A stretch of DNA of 64,000 bases from Nocardioides lianchengensis (GTDB taxonomy: Bacteria > Actinomycetota > Actinomycetes > Propionibacteriales > Nocardioidaceae): the NCBI RefSeq assembly GCF_900101465.1, contig NZ_FMZM01000003.1, forward strand, positions 248,001-312,000. The letters are read 5' to 3'. Every line of letters starts with the position of its first letter. The stretch's first letter is position 1. The position numbers and the translations under genes were made by a program. Positions 17,999-25,605 of this stretch are shown one piece after another. A model generated the notes under the pieces. That model did not search any database. It was not told where the DNA came from and saw only the letters and a list, made by a program, of their open reading frames with translations.

Positions 17999-18071
17999 TA
18001 CCCCCGACCGGATTCGAACCGGCGCTACCGCCTTGAGAGGGCGGCGTGCTAGGCCGCTACACAACGGGGGC
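17999..18071 (-). tRNA. tRNA-Glu (anticodon CTC)
   Basis: The 73-nt sequence folds as a cloverleaf. The acceptor arm GCCCCCG pairs with CGGGGGT through a G-U end pair, the anticodon stem CCGCC/GGCGG encloses CTCTCAA giving anticodon CTC, and the T arm contains GGTTCGAATCC. CCA is not encoded. It lies downstream of tRNA-Gln and gltX on the same strand. Confidence 0.95.
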
Positions 18072-18125
18072 TTTGCTCTCGCGAGCAACCTGCGAAACCC
18101 TAGCAAGGCTGTTGTTTCGCACAAA

Positions 18126-18159
18126 ATCGCGGTCATTCCGGTGTCGGAACCACCGCGAT
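18126..18159 (-). terminator. Terminator of tRNA-Gln
   Basis: On the minus strand ATCGCGGT pairs with ACCGCGAT, extended by TTCC/GGAA across a two-base mismatch, and is followed by TTTTGTG. It lies 5 nt downstream of the tRNA-Gln 3' end. Confidence 0.75.
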
Positions 18160-18163
18160 CTCG

Positions 18164-18235
18164 CTGGGATACTAGGACTCGAACCTAGAATAACTGGACC
18201 AGAACCAGTCGTGTTGCCAATTACACCATATCCCA
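18164..18235 (-). tRNA. tRNA-Gln (anticodon CTG)
   Basis: The 72-nt sequence folds as a cloverleaf. The acceptor arm TGGGATA pairs with TATCCCA, the anticodon stem ACTGG/CCAGT encloses TTCTGGT giving anticodon CTG, and the T arm contains GGTTCGAGTCC. The 5' end at 18235 faces the CPBP protease gene downstream of gltX. Confidence 0.95.
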
Positions 18236-18287
18236 CTGCAGGGCCAGTTCGGCCCCGCTGAGCTCGTCTCCGAGCCGAGAAGAAACC

Positions 18288-19214
18288 TTACACGCGAGGC
18301 CCGGAGGCCTCCAATTCGGCCGGCTCCGAGCGTGTCCTCAGACCAGTCGCCCGGGCGACCAGGAGGGTCAGGGCGAGGAACGACAGCGACTGGGTGAGGG
18401 TCACCGGGAGGTTCCACCAGCTCGCCGCCGTCGGATTGAGGACGGTGGCCATCTCGCCGAAGGCCAGCGCGACGCCGAAGGCCAGGAAGTTGTTGAGCAC
18501 GTGCATGGCGATGCCCGCCTCGAGGCCCCCGGTCAGGACGACGAGCAGCCCGGCCACGATGCCGAAGGCCAGCCGGTCCACGAAGATCGGCGGGTCCTGG
18601 GCACCGTGGGCGAGGGCGAAGAGCACGGCCGGGCCGAGCACCGCGAGCCAGGGCGAGCGCACCAGACCCCCGAAGGCCTGGGTGAGGTAGCCGCGGAAGA
18701 CGTACTCCTCCCCCGCCGCCTGCAGCGGGGTCAGCAGCACGATGATCAGCAGGAAGTCGCGGGTCGTGCGGGTGAAGTCGTTGACGCTGCCACTGATCTG
18801 GGTGCCCTCGGCCTGGGCCGGCACCAGGGCGCTGACCACGACGGTCATCAGCAGGGACACGATCGCCAGGCCGAAGCAGGCCGCCAGCCAGCCCCACCGG
18901 ATCCGCGGGGCGACCGAGGCCAGCCAGCGCGGCTTCAGCCCGTGCAGCGCCCGCATCAGCAGCCAGGTCACCGGGATCAGGCCGGCGATCGCCACGTTGA
19001 GGTAGGCCAGGGCCAGCGGGGTCACCCGGTCGGTGTCGAGCATCCGCTCGACCGTCGAGCTCACATCGGCGCCGGAGACCGCGATGCCGACGGTGAAGAC
19101 CACCAGGACCACCACCGGCACCACGAGGACGAATGCGCCGAGCAGGCAGACCACGCCGACCAGCGGCCGCCACCAGGCCCACGGGCCGAGCCGGTGCAGC
19201 CGGTGGTACTCCAT
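18288..19214 (-). CDS. CPBP-family intramembrane glutamic endopeptidase
   Basis: The 308-aa protein has about eight predicted membrane segments. The CPBP (Abi/CAAX-protease) motifs are EEYVFRGYLTQ in the middle, FALAHGAQD in the next helix and HVLNNFLAF further on, which supply the catalytic Glu-Glu, His and Asn. Its substrate is unknown; actinobacterial members may process prenylated or signalling proteins. The ATG at 19214 lies 14 nt after the gltX stop, so it is probably cotranscribed with gltX. tRNA-Gln lies just beyond its 3' end. Confidence 0.85.
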   Translation of the reverse strand: MEYHRLHRLGPWAWWRPLVGVVCLLGAFVLVVPVVVLVVFTVGIAVSGADVSSTVERMLDTDRVTPLALAYLNVAIAGLIPVTWLLMRALHGLKPRWLASVAPRIRWGWLAACFGLAIVSLLMTVVVSALVPAQAEGTQISGSVNDFTRTTRDFLLIIVLLTPLQAAGEEYVFRGYLTQAFGGLVRSPWLAVLGPAVLFALAHGAQDPPIFVDRLAFGIVAGLLVVLTGGLEAGIAMHVLNNFLAFGVALAFGEMATVLNPTAASWWNLPVTLTQSLSFLALTLLVARATGLRTRSEPAELEASGPRV

Positions 19215-19228
19215 CCCCCGCGCCCCGG

Positions 19229-20689
19229 TCAGCCGAGCGCGGAGCGCAGCCGCGCGAGACTGCGCTCGCGGCCCAGCAGCTCCATCGACTCGAACAGCGG
19301 CGGCGAGACCCGCTTGCCGGTCACCGCCACCCGTACCGGGCCGAACGCGTTGCGCGGCTTGATCCCGAGCTCGTCCACCAGCTTGGCCTGGAGGGCGTCC
19401 TGGATCGCGGCCGTCGACCACTCCGCGAGCGGCTCGACCGCGTCGTACGCCGCCTGCACGACCTGACGGCCGTCGTCGGTGAGGACCTTCTCGACGTCGG
19501 TCTCGTCGCGCGTGAAGTCGGCCTCGTCGACGAAGAGGAAGCCGAGCATGTCGACGGCCTCGGTGAGCTTGTTGATCCGCTCGGCGATCAGGGGCATCGC
19601 CTGCTCGAGGAGCTGGGCGTCGGCGTCCGAGACCGGGTCGCCGACGACACCGGCGTCCTTCAGGTAGGGCAGCACCCGGTGCGTGATCTCCTCGAGCGGG
19701 AGCAGCCGCATCTGGGAGACGTTGATCGCCTCGGCCTTCTTCAGGTCGAAGCGGGCCGGGTTGGGGTTGACGTCCTTGATGTCGAACGCCCCGACCATCT
19801 CCTCCAGCGAGAAGATGTCGCGGTCGCCGGAGATCGACCAGCCCAGCAGCGCGAGGTAGTTGAGCAGGCCCTCGGGCAGGAACCCCTGGTCGCGGTAGGC
19901 CAGCGCGTGCGCCTCGGGGTCGCGCTTGGAGAGCTTCTTGTTGCCCTGGCCCATCACGTAGGGCAGGTGACCAAACTGCGGGGTCTGCTTCGCGATCCCG
20001 AGCTCGGTCAGGGCGGCGTACAGGGCGAGCTGGCGGGGCGTGCTGGAGAGCAGGTCCTCGCCGCGCAGCACGTGGGTGATCTCCATCAGCGCGTCGTCGA
20101 CCGGGTTGACGAGGGTGTAGAGCGGGTCGCCGTTGGCGCGGGAGAGCGCGTAGTCGGGGACGTTCTCGGTCTCGAAGGTGATGTCGCCGCGGACCAGGTC
20201 GGTCCAGGTGATCGAGCCGTCGGGCATCCGGAAGCGCACGACCGGCCGCCGGCCGTCGGCCACGAACGCGGCGACCTGCTCCTCGGTCAGGTCGCGGCAG
20301 AAGCCGTCGTACCCCATCACCTTGGAGCCGGAGGCCTTGCGGCGCGCGTCGACCTCCTCGTTCGTGCAGTAGCAGTCGTAGGTGTACGACGACCCGCGCA
20401 GCCGGGTCAGGGCGTCGGCGTACAGCTCGCCCCGCTCGCTCTGGAAGTACGGCGCGTGCGGGCCGCCGACCTCGGGCCCCTCATCCCAGTCGAGGCCGAG
20501 CCAGCGCATCAGGTCGACGAGGGCGTCGTACGACTCCTGGGTCGAGCGGGCCTTGTCGGTGTCCTCGATGCGGAAGACGAAGGTGCCGCCGTGGTGGCGG
20601 GCGAAGGCCCAGTTGAAGAGGGCGGTGCGGACGAGTCCGACGTGGGGGCTGCCCGTGGGGGACGGGGCCATGCGGACGCGGACGGTCAT
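19229..20689 (-). CDS. gltX: Glutamyl-tRNA synthetase (probably non-discriminating)
   Basis: The 486-aa class I synthetase has the HIGH-type motif in [32 protein letters not shown], and the KMSKS-type loop as KKLSKRDPE. In actinobacteria that lack GlnRS, this enzyme usually charges both tRNA-Glu and tRNA-Gln, with GatCAB correcting the latter; the two tRNA genes just downstream fit this. The ATG at 20689 ([13 protein letters not shown]) lies 8 nt after the FAH-family gene, and the CPBP protease gene follows. Confidence 0.96.
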   Translation of the reverse strand: MTVRVRMAPSPTGSPHVGLVRTALFNWAFARHHGGTFVFRIEDTDKARSTQESYDALVDLMRWLGLDWDEGPEVGGPHAPYFQSERGELYADALTRLRGSSYTYDCYCTNEEVDARRKASGSKVMGYDGFCRDLTEEQVAAFVADGRRPVVRFRMPDGSITWTDLVRGDITFETENVPDYALSRANGDPLYTLVNPVDDALMEITHVLRGEDLLSSTPRQLALYAALTELGIAKQTPQFGHLPYVMGQGNKKLSKRDPEAHALAYRDQGFLPEGLLNYLALLGWSISGDRDIFSLEEMVGAFDIKDVNPNPARFDLKKAEAINVSQMRLLPLEEITHRVLPYLKDAGVVGDPVSDADAQLLEQAMPLIAERINKLTEAVDMLGFLFVDEADFTRDETDVEKVLTDDGRQVVQAAYDAVEPLAEWSTAAIQDALQAKLVDELGIKPRNAFGPVRVAVTGKRVSPPLFESMELLGRERSLARLRSALG

Positions 20690-20697
20690 CGGGGAGG

Positions 20698-21510
20698 TCA
20701 CCTTGCCTTGACGGTGTTCGTGAGGGATCCGAGCCCGGCGATCGAGATCTCGACCTCGTCGCCGACGCTCATGGGCCCGACACCCTCGGGGGTGCCGGTG
20801 AGGATGACGTCGCCCGGGAGCAGCGTCATGATGCTGGAGACGTGCGCGATCAGCGCGGGGATGTCGAAGACCATGTCGGCGGTGCTGCCGTCCTGGACCG
20901 TCTCCCCGTTGAGGTGGGTCTGGACCCGGACGCCGTCCTTGAAGGTCTGCGGGTCGAGATCGGTCTCGATCCACGGGCCCAGCGGGCAGAACGAGTCGAA
21001 GCCCTTGGCCCGGGTGAAGTGGCCGTCCCGGCGCTGCAGGTCGCGCGCGGTGACGTCGTTGGCGATCGTGTAGCCGTGGATGACGTCGGTGGCCTTCTCG
21101 ACCGGGACGTCGCGGCAGATCCGGCCGATCACCACCGCCAGCTCGCCCTCGTAGTGCACCTCGCTGCTCTGCGGCGGGTAGAAGATCGGATCGCCGGGGC
21201 CGACCACGCTGGTGTTCGGCTTCAGGAACATGATCGGCTCGGTCGGGACCTCGTTGCCGAGCTCGGCGGCGTGGGCCGCGTAGTTGCGGCCGATCCCGAC
21301 CACCTTGCTGCGCGGCAGCACCGGCGCGAGCAGGCGCACGTCCTCGAGCCGGTGCTCCTGGTCGAGCAGCTTGACGCCGACGTACAGCGGGTCGCCGGCG
21401 AGGGCCACGACGACACTGTCCTCGGACGGCTGGCCGAACTGGTCGATCTCCCCCGTCACGACGCCGTACTGGGGATCCTCGCCCGTGGTGAACCTCGCGA
21501 TACGCACCAT
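20698..21510 (-). CDS. Fumarylacetoacetate hydrolase (FAH) family protein
   Basis: The 270-aa protein has an N-terminal beta domain and the FAH catalytic domain. Visible motifs are [16 protein letters not shown], the metal-binding [38 protein letters not shown] and [12 protein letters not shown]. Family members hydrolyse or decarboxylate acyl-pyruvates such as oxaloacetate or fumarylpyruvate; the exact substrate is not clear. A homologue sits next to gltX in mycobacteria as well. The ATG at 21510 gives MVRIARF; gltX follows 8 nt downstream. Confidence 0.88.
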   Translation of the reverse strand: MVRIARFTTGEDPQYGVVTGEIDQFGQPSEDSVVVALAGDPLYVGVKLLDQEHRLEDVRLLAPVLPRSKVVGIGRNYAAHAAELGNEVPTEPIMFLKPNTSVVGPGDPIFYPPQSSEVHYEGELAVVIGRICRDVPVEKATDVIHGYTIANDVTARDLQRRDGHFTRAKGFDSFCPLGPWIETDLDPQTFKDGVRVQTHLNGETVQDGSTADMVFDIPALIAHVSSIMTLLPGDVILTGTPEGVGPMSVGDEVEISIAGLGSLTNTVKAR

Positions 21511-21539
21511 CCGACCCTAGCGGCCTAGGCTCGAGCCTC

Positions 21540-22427
21540 GTGGAGGTGCTGGAGAGAGCGACCTGGCGCGCGTGCGCCAACGCACACGCGAGCCGCGTCG
21601 ATGCCTTCGTCGCCCCGCACCTCGCCCGGCGCGAGTCGGGGGTCAAGCACCCGGTCCACGACTTCCTGTTCACCTACTACTCCCAGCGCCCGGCCCAGCT
21701 GCGCCGCTGGCACCCGGGGTACGGCGTCCGGCTGCTCGACGCCCCGGAGTACGACGGCCTGAAGGGGTACGACGACGGCGCCGTGACCGCGTCGTACGTC
21801 GTCGCGCAGCGGCCGCTGCTGGAGTCGGTGCACCGACTCTTGGCCGCGACCGCCGCCCGCCCGGCGAACTTCGGCTGCTTCGGCCTGCACGAGTGGGCGA
21901 TGGTGCACCGGCTGGCGGACGACGAGACCCGGCACGCCGACTGGCCGCTGCGGCTCGGCGGGGCCGGCACCGACGCGGTCGTCGAGTCGCACCGGATCGC
22001 CTGCTCGCACTTCGACGCCTACCGGTTCTTCACACCCACGGCCCGACCGCTGAACACCCTCGCCCCCACCGCCGCCGACCGGCCGGACTTCGAGCAGCCG
22101 GCCTGCCTGCACGCCGGCATGGACCTCTACAAGCACGCCTTCCGGCTCACCCCGATGGTCAGCTCGGACCTGGTCGCGGACTGCTTCGAGCTGGCCCGCG
22201 ACATCCGGGTCCTCGACATGCGGGCCTCGCCGTACGACCTGGTGGACCTGGGCTTCGAGCCCCTCGCGATCGAGACCGCCGCCGGCAAGGCCGCGTACGC
22301 CGAGGCGCAGCGCGGGTTCGCCGATCGCGGCGCTCCCCTGCGCGCCCGGCTGGTGGCCGAGTGCGAGCGGCTGCTGGCGGTGACGCCCGTCGATCACGCG
22401 CGCAAAGGTTCATCGGCTGGCCGATGA
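21540..22427 (+). CDS. Conserved actinobacterial protein, often annotated as 3-methyladenine DNA glycosylase
   Basis: The 295-aa protein is of a conserved actinobacterial type. It contains [24 protein letters not shown], the [13 protein letters not shown] motif with a likely catalytic or metal-binding cluster, the [11 protein letters not shown] segment and [13 protein letters not shown]. Databases commonly name such proteins 3-methyladenine DNA glycosylases, but I see no helix-hairpin-helix or AlkA-type Asp motif, so I treat that function as unproven. It starts at a GTG (21540) divergent from the FAH gene. Its last residues (KGSSAGR) and stop codon are encoded inside the left arm of a nested palindrome at 22407-22490. 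Confidence 0.75.
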   Translation: MEVLERATWRACANAHASRVDAFVAPHLARRESGVKHPVHDFLFTYYSQRPAQLRRWHPGYGVRLLDAPEYDGLKGYDDGAVTASYVVAQRPLLESVHRLLAATAARPANFGCFGLHEWAMVHRLADDETRHADWPLRLGGAGTDAVVESHRIACSHFDAYRFFTPTARPLNTLAPTAADRPDFEQPACLHAGMDLYKHAFRLTPMVSSDLVADCFELARDIRVLDMRASPYDLVDLGFEPLAIETAAGKAAYAEAQRGFADRGAPLRARLVAECERLLAVTPVDHARKGSSAGR

Positions 22428-22490
22428 AACTCTCGCCGGGACGATGAACCTTCGTCGTCCCGGCGGGAGACCTGTCGGCCAGCCGATGAA
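22407..22490. repeat. Nested palindromic element
   Basis: TTCATCGGCTGGCCGATGAA (22409-22428) is itself a perfect palindrome, and its first 16 bases are inverted at 22475-22490. Inside, CGCCGGGACGA (22434-22444) pairs with TCGTCCCGGCG (22455-22465), and GGTTCATCG (22407-22415) can alternatively pair with CGATGAACC (22442-22450). The word GATGAA occurs three times. The element starts within the 3' end of the preceding gene. Confidence 0.75.
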
Positions 22491-22562
22491 ACTCTCCGGC
22501 GGCACGCGGGCCGAGGACCTGCGGCCCTACCGGCCGTGACCGGGCCGGCGCACGATGGCGCC

Positions 22563-22730
22563 ATGGGGAGACCCGTTCCGCAGTGCCCGATCAGGCTGGG
22601 CGAGCCGTGCTCGCTCTGCGAGCCCGGCGCGACCGGGCCGCAGGACTGCGGACTGGTCTGGCTGGTGATGACCGACCCGGAGCTGCGGGAGCGGTTGGCC
22701 GAGCTCCGTCGCGAGCGCGGGACGGTGTGA
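22563..22730 (+). CDS. Small Cys-rich actinobacterial protein (55 aa)
   Basis: The ATG at 22563 encodes MGRPVPQCPIRLGEPCSLCE and continues to an acidic/basic helix (PELRERLAELRRERGTV). Four cysteines fall within the first 33 residues (Q-C-P, P-C-S-L-C, D-C-G) and could bind a metal. I believe similar short proteins are widespread in actinobacteria under a DUF name, but I cannot assign a function. It lies between the nested palindrome and the siderophore operon's iron box; it is upstream of the box and so not part of that regulon. Confidence 0.65.
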   Translation: MGRPVPQCPIRLGEPCSLCEPGATGPQDCGLVWLVMTDPELRERLAELRRERGTV

Positions 22731-22782
22731 CGATCGTCCCAGATGACGGGTCACGGGTTGAACTCGCTCAGACGGGTACCCC

Positions 22783-22801
22783 TAAGGTGAGGCTTACCTA
22801 A
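22783..22801 (+). promoter_or_regulatory. DtxR/IdeR iron box upstream of the siderophore operon
   Basis: TAAGGTGAGGCTTACCTAA is a 19-bp near-palindrome closely matching the DtxR/IdeR/DmdR consensus (TTAGGTTAGGCTAACCTAA). It lies 24 nt before the first siderophore gene, placing the operon under iron repression. Confidence 0.9.
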
Positions 22802-22825
22802 CTCCTTGCTCGGAAGGACAACTCG

Positions 22826-24313
22826 GTGTCCATCTCCCCTGCCCAGAACCGTCGGGACGACCCCCCTCCCCCGGACCTGCACCACCTCTTCCACCCCGAC
22901 CACCTCGACTCGTACGTCGACACGATGCGCCTCGGCGTGGACCACCTCGCCGACACCCTGCGCCGCCTCGGCGGCCCCGCGACGGGCGTGCAGCCGGAGC
23001 AGGCCGCCAAGCCGGTCGCCGACGTCGATCTCGACGTCCCGCTCGGCGACCCCGCGTCCGCGCTGGCCGAGATGAGCCGGGTCTACCTCGACGACGCGAT
23101 CTGGTTCCACGACCCGGCCTACGCCGCGCACCTCAACTGCCCGGTCGTGGTCCCGGCCCTGCTGGCCGAGGTCTTCGTCAGCGCGGTCAACTCCAGCCTC
23201 GACACCTTCGACCAGAGCGTCGGCGGCACCTTCGTCGAGCGGCACCTCATCGACTGGACCAACGGCCGGATCGGCTTCGGCCGCGGCGCCGACGGCATCT
23301 TCACCAGCGGCGGCACCCAGTCCAACCTGCAGGGCCTGCTCCTGGCCCGCGACCACGCGCTCGCGAGGACCGTCCACGGCGATCCCAGCCGACTGCGCAT
23401 CCTGGCCAGCGCCGACGCGCACTTCTCGGTGCAGAAGGCCGCCCGGCTGCTCGGCCTCGGCGACGAGGCCGTCGTCGCGGTGCCGGTCGGTCGCGACCGC
23501 CGGATGAGCGTCGACGCCCTGGCGGGCGCGCTCGACGACCTGACGACGTACGGCCTCTCCCCCATGGCCGTCGTCGCCACGGCGGGCACGACCGACTTCG
23601 GCGCCATCGACCCGCTGGGCGCGATCGCCGCGCTGGTCCGCCGGCACCGCACCTGGCTGCACGTGGACGCGGCGTACGGCGGCGGGCTGCTCGTCTCCCC
23701 CACCCGGCGGCACCTGCTGGCCGGGATCGAGCAGGCCGACTCGGTGACCGTGGACTACCACAAGACCTGGTTCCAGCCGGTCTCCGCCAGCGCGCTGCTG
23801 GTGCGCGACGGCCGCCACCTCGGCCACGTCACCTGGCACGCCGACTACCTCAACCCGAAGGACCCGGAGGGGATCCGGCACCCCAACCAGGTCGACAAGA
23901 GCCTGCAGACCACCCGCCGCTTCGATGCGCTGAAGCTCTGGATGACCCTGCGGACCATGGGCCCCGACACCATCGGCGGGTACGTCGACACGGTCGTCGA
24001 CCTGGCCCGCCGGGCGTACGACGCCCTCGCCGACGACCCGGCGATCGAGCGGTGCGCCGAGCCCGGGCTGAGCACTCTCGTGCTCCGCTTCCGCCCGGAG
24101 GGAATGACCGAGGACGCGGCCGACCGGCTGCAGCCGCGGATCCGGCAGACGGTCTACCAGCGCGGGACCGCGATGGTCGCCGCCACCAAGGTCGACGGCC
24201 GCTGCTGGCTCAAGCTCACCCTGCTCAACCCGCTCGCGACCCTCGACGACGTGCTGGCCGTGACCGGCAGCCTAGGCGCCGTGGGCCGCGAGCTGATGAG
24301 GGAGGCGGCATGA
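22826..24313 (+). CDS. PLP-dependent decarboxylase, siderophore operon (DesA-like)
   Basis: The 495-aa group II amino-acid decarboxylase probably makes the diamine backbone of a hydroxamate siderophore (lysine to cadaverine in desferrioxamine systems; diaminobutyrate is an alternative substrate). Landmarks are DPAYAAHLNCPVVVPALLAEV, GGTFVERHLIDW, FTSGGTQSNLQGLL, HVDAAYGGGLL and the PLP lysine in VDYHKTWFQPVSASAL. It starts at a GTG with a GGAAGGA ribosome-binding sequence 24 nt after the iron box. Its TGA overlaps the ATG of the hydroxylase. Lysine is my preferred substrate because the operon has only one IucA/IucC-type domain. Confidence 0.88.
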   Translation: MSISPAQNRRDDPPPPDLHHLFHPDHLDSYVDTMRLGVDHLADTLRRLGGPATGVQPEQAAKPVADVDLDVPLGDPASALAEMSRVYLDDAIWFHDPAYAAHLNCPVVVPALLAEVFVSAVNSSLDTFDQSVGGTFVERHLIDWTNGRIGFGRGADGIFTSGGTQSNLQGLLLARDHALARTVHGDPSRLRILASADAHFSVQKAARLLGLGDEAVVAVPVGRDRRMSVDALAGALDDLTTYGLSPMAVVATAGTTDFGAIDPLGAIAALVRRHRTWLHVDAAYGGGLLVSPTRRHLLAGIEQADSVTVDYHKTWFQPVSASALLVRDGRHLGHVTWHADYLNPKDPEGIRHPNQVDKSLQTTRRFDALKLWMTLRTMGPDTIGGYVDTVVDLARRAYDALADDPAIERCAEPGLSTLVLRFRPEGMTEDAADRLQPRIRQTVYQRGTAMVAATKVDGRCWLKLTLLNPLATLDDVLAVTGSLGAVGRELMREAA

Positions 24314-25605
24314 CCCCCAACGGCACGTACGACTTCGTGGGCATCGGCCTCGGCCCGTTCAACCTCGGCCTGGCCTGCCTGACCGACCCGGTCGACGAGC
24401 TGGACGGCGTCTTCCTCGAGGCCCGCGACGAGCTTGCCTGGCACCCCGGGATGATGCTTCCGGAGGCCACCCTGCAGGTGCCGTTCCTGGCTGACCTGGT
24501 GACCATGGCCGACCCGACCTCGCGCTGGTCGTTCCTGAGCTACCTGAAGGAGACCGGCAGCCTCTACCCCTTCTACATCCGCGAGTCGTTCTACCCGCTG
24601 CGCAGCGAGTACGACGACTACTGCCGCTGGGCCGCCGAGCGGCTCGACTCGGTCCGCTTCGGCCAGGCCGTCACGCGGGTCGAGTGGGACGGGGCGGCGT
24701 ACGTCGTCTCGACCGCCGCCGGCGACACCTTCCGCGGGCGCCGGCTGGTGCTGGGCGTCGGGACGAGGCCGCGGATCCTCGACTGCGTCCGCGAGGCGGG
24801 CGGTCCGGCGATCCACTCCGCGCAGTACCTCGACCACAAGGCCGAGCTGCAGCAGCACGACTCCATCACCATCGTCGGCAGCGGCCAGAGCGCGGCCGAG
24901 ATCTACCAGGACCTGCTGGCCGAGTCGGCCGACCACGACTACCGGCTGACCTGGCTGACCCGCAGCCCGCGGTTCTTCTCGATGGAGTACACCAAGCTCA
25001 CCCTCGAGCTGACCTCGCCCGAGTACACGTCGTACTTCCAGGGGCTGCCGGAGCTGACCCGGGCCCGGCTGCTGCGCGACCAGCGCTCGCTCTACAAGGG
25101 CATCAGCGGCGACCTGGTCGACGACATCCACGACCTGCACTACCGGCTGCGCGTGCAGGGCGAGGGGCCACGCACGACCCTGGTCACCAACACCGCGGTC
25201 ACGGGTGCCCGCTGGGACGGGTCGTCGTACGAGCTCGACCTGCACCACGAGGAGACCGACGAGGACTTCGGGCTGCGCACCGACGGGCTGGTCCTCGCGA
25301 CCGGCTACGCGGCGCAGGTGCCGGAGTTCCTGGAGCCGGTGCGCGACCGGATCCGCTGGGACGAGCAGGGGCGGTTCGCGGCGTCGTCGACGTACAGCGT
25401 CGACCACGGCGACCGCGAGATCTACGTCCAGAACGCCGAGGAGCACACGCACGGCTTCGTGGCGCCCGACCTCGGCATGGGGGCCTACCGCAACTCGGTG
25501 CTGGTCGCCGCGCTGACCGGCCGCGAGGTCTACCCGATCGAGAAGCGGATCGCCGTGCAGAGCTTCGGCGTCCCCGACCACCTGAGGAGGAGCCACCACT
25601 CATGA
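24310..25605 (+). CDS. Lysine/ornithine/diamine N-hydroxylase (DesB/IucD family)
   Basis: The 431-aa FAD- and NADPH-dependent monooxygenase hydroxylates the terminal amine of the diamine or amino acid to form the hydroxamate precursor. It shows the FAD motif GIGLGPFNLGLACL, FLADLVTMADPTSRWSFLSYL, the NADPH motif TIVGSGQSAAEIYQDLL, the FSMEYTKLTLELTSPEY segment and the C-terminal LATGYAAQVPEFL motif. The ATG at 24310 overlaps the upstream stop by 4 nt, and its own stop overlaps the next ATG by 4 nt. That implies a single tightly coupled three-gene operon. Confidence 0.93.
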   Translation: MTPNGTYDFVGIGLGPFNLGLACLTDPVDELDGVFLEARDELAWHPGMMLPEATLQVPFLADLVTMADPTSRWSFLSYLKETGSLYPFYIRESFYPLRSEYDDYCRWAAERLDSVRFGQAVTRVEWDGAAYVVSTAAGDTFRGRRLVLGVGTRPRILDCVREAGGPAIHSAQYLDHKAELQQHDSITIVGSGQSAAEIYQDLLAESADHDYRLTWLTRSPRFFSMEYTKLTLELTSPEYTSYFQGLPELTRARLLRDQRSLYKGISGDLVDDIHDLHYRLRVQGEGPRTTLVTNTAVTGARWDGSSYELDLHHEETDEDFGLRTDGLVLATGYAAQVPEFLEPVRDRIRWDEQGRFAASSTYSVDHGDREIYVQNAEEHTHGFVAPDLGMGAYRNSVLVAALTGREVYPIEKRIAVQSFGVPDHLRRSHHS

